Below, in pieces: positions 6,971-7,199 of a stretch of DNA of 7,199 nucleotides. Made by a program: the position numbers and the translations under genes. The notes under the pieces are model-generated. The model was not told the origin of the DNA and did no database searches. It was given only the letters and a program-made list of their open reading frames with translations. Positions within the stretch are counted from its first letter, which is position 1; each line of letters opens with the position of its first letter. The stretch comes from Elstera litoralis (GTDB lineage Bacteria > Pseudomonadota > Alphaproteobacteria > Elsterales > Elsteraceae): contig NZ_LAJY01000180.1 in assembly GCF_000963705.1 (NCBI RefSeq), forward strand, positions 1-7,199. Direction: 5' to 3'.

Positions 6971-7199
6971 CTACATCTGCAACCCGAGGCGCAGCCCAAT
7001 GAAGTTCTGATCGAAACTGCGACCGACCAGTTCCGAGTCCTTCGTGCGGTGGGCAAGCTCACCACTCACAAAGACATTCTCGTTGAACGCATAGGTTACA
7101 CGCCCGCGCATTTCGTACAGAAACGAGTCGCGTTGATGCCTTTGAAATCATCGTAATAAAACGCCCGCAAAGCCGGTCAGCAGAATATTCCGGGCATAT
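6971..7199 (-). pseudogene. 3' end of an outer-membrane beta-barrel (BBP2_2/PF10082-like porin) gene, two frameshifts
   Basis: Only the C-terminal part is in the window; the gene runs off the right edge. On the - strand it reads YARNILLTGFAG, then (frame change) YYDDFKGI, then (change back) QRDSFLYEMRGRVTYAFNEN, VFVSGELAHRTKDSELVG, and RSFDQNFIGLRLGLQM before TAG at 6973-6971. The alternating polar/aromatic strands, the TKDSELVG turn and the GLRLGLQM end resemble the last strands of BBP2_2-type putative beta-barrel porins that accompany Wza/Wzc-type genes in alphaproteobacterial polysaccharide loci. The protein would sit in the outer membrane and help pass or anchor the polymer (inference). 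The wzc-like gene follows 18 bp later, so they are likely co-transcribed. The family call rests on about 75 residues. Confidence 0.55.
7132..7162 (-). other. Paired frameshifts near the end of the beta-barrel gene
   Basis: One extra T in TTTT (7161-7158) and one missing base near 7138-7135 move about eight residues (YYDDFKGI) into another frame and back. With both repaired, the sequence reads as a continuous barrel strand, turn and strand. The two changes cancel, so the end of the protein is in the original frame. Confidence 0.5.

Overview
The window is part of a surface-polysaccharide (exopolysaccharide, capsule or O-antigen-like) biosynthesis and export locus. Its GC-rich coding and gene types (Wzz/BY-kinase fusion, beta-barrel porin, GT4 glycosyltransferase, Wzy_C ligase/polymerase) suggest an alphaproteobacterium, possibly of the Rhodospirillales. 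That placement is inferred from gene style; no marker gene is present.

Layout: two gene sets converge. On the + strand are a WcaI-like GT4 glycosyltransferase (86-1294), a PF14907-type nucleotidyltransferase (from 1314, really continuing to about 2575) and an O-antigen ligase/polymerase-family membrane protein (2621-4066). On the - strand, in transcription order, are the 3' end of an outer-membrane beta-barrel gene (7199-6971), a Wzc-like polysaccharide co-polymerase/tyrosine kinase (6952-4682), and a small membrane-anchored helical-repeat protein of unknown function (4704-4008). The two sets overlap tail to tail by 59 bp, and a two-part inverted repeat lies inside the overlap. There is no stretch over 300 bases without a gene; 1-85 holds nothing I can assign.

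Working together (family knowledge plus inference): the glycosyltransferase adds a sugar to the lipid-linked repeat unit, the Wzy_C-family protein polymerises or ligates it, the Wzc-like protein controls chain length and export through tyrosine phosphorylation, and the beta-barrel acts at the outer membrane. The nucleotidyltransferase and the helical-repeat protein are the poorly understood members.

Two things stand out. First, four of the six genes are broken by single-base frameshifts. I count seven sites; several lie in homopolymer runs, and each is repaired by adding or removing one base. This looks more like indel error in the sequence, or recent decay, than biology. Second, the nucleotidyltransferase gene changes base composition within the gene, from about 68% GC to about 22-25%, while family motifs continue across the change. 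I found no convincing previously undescribed system.
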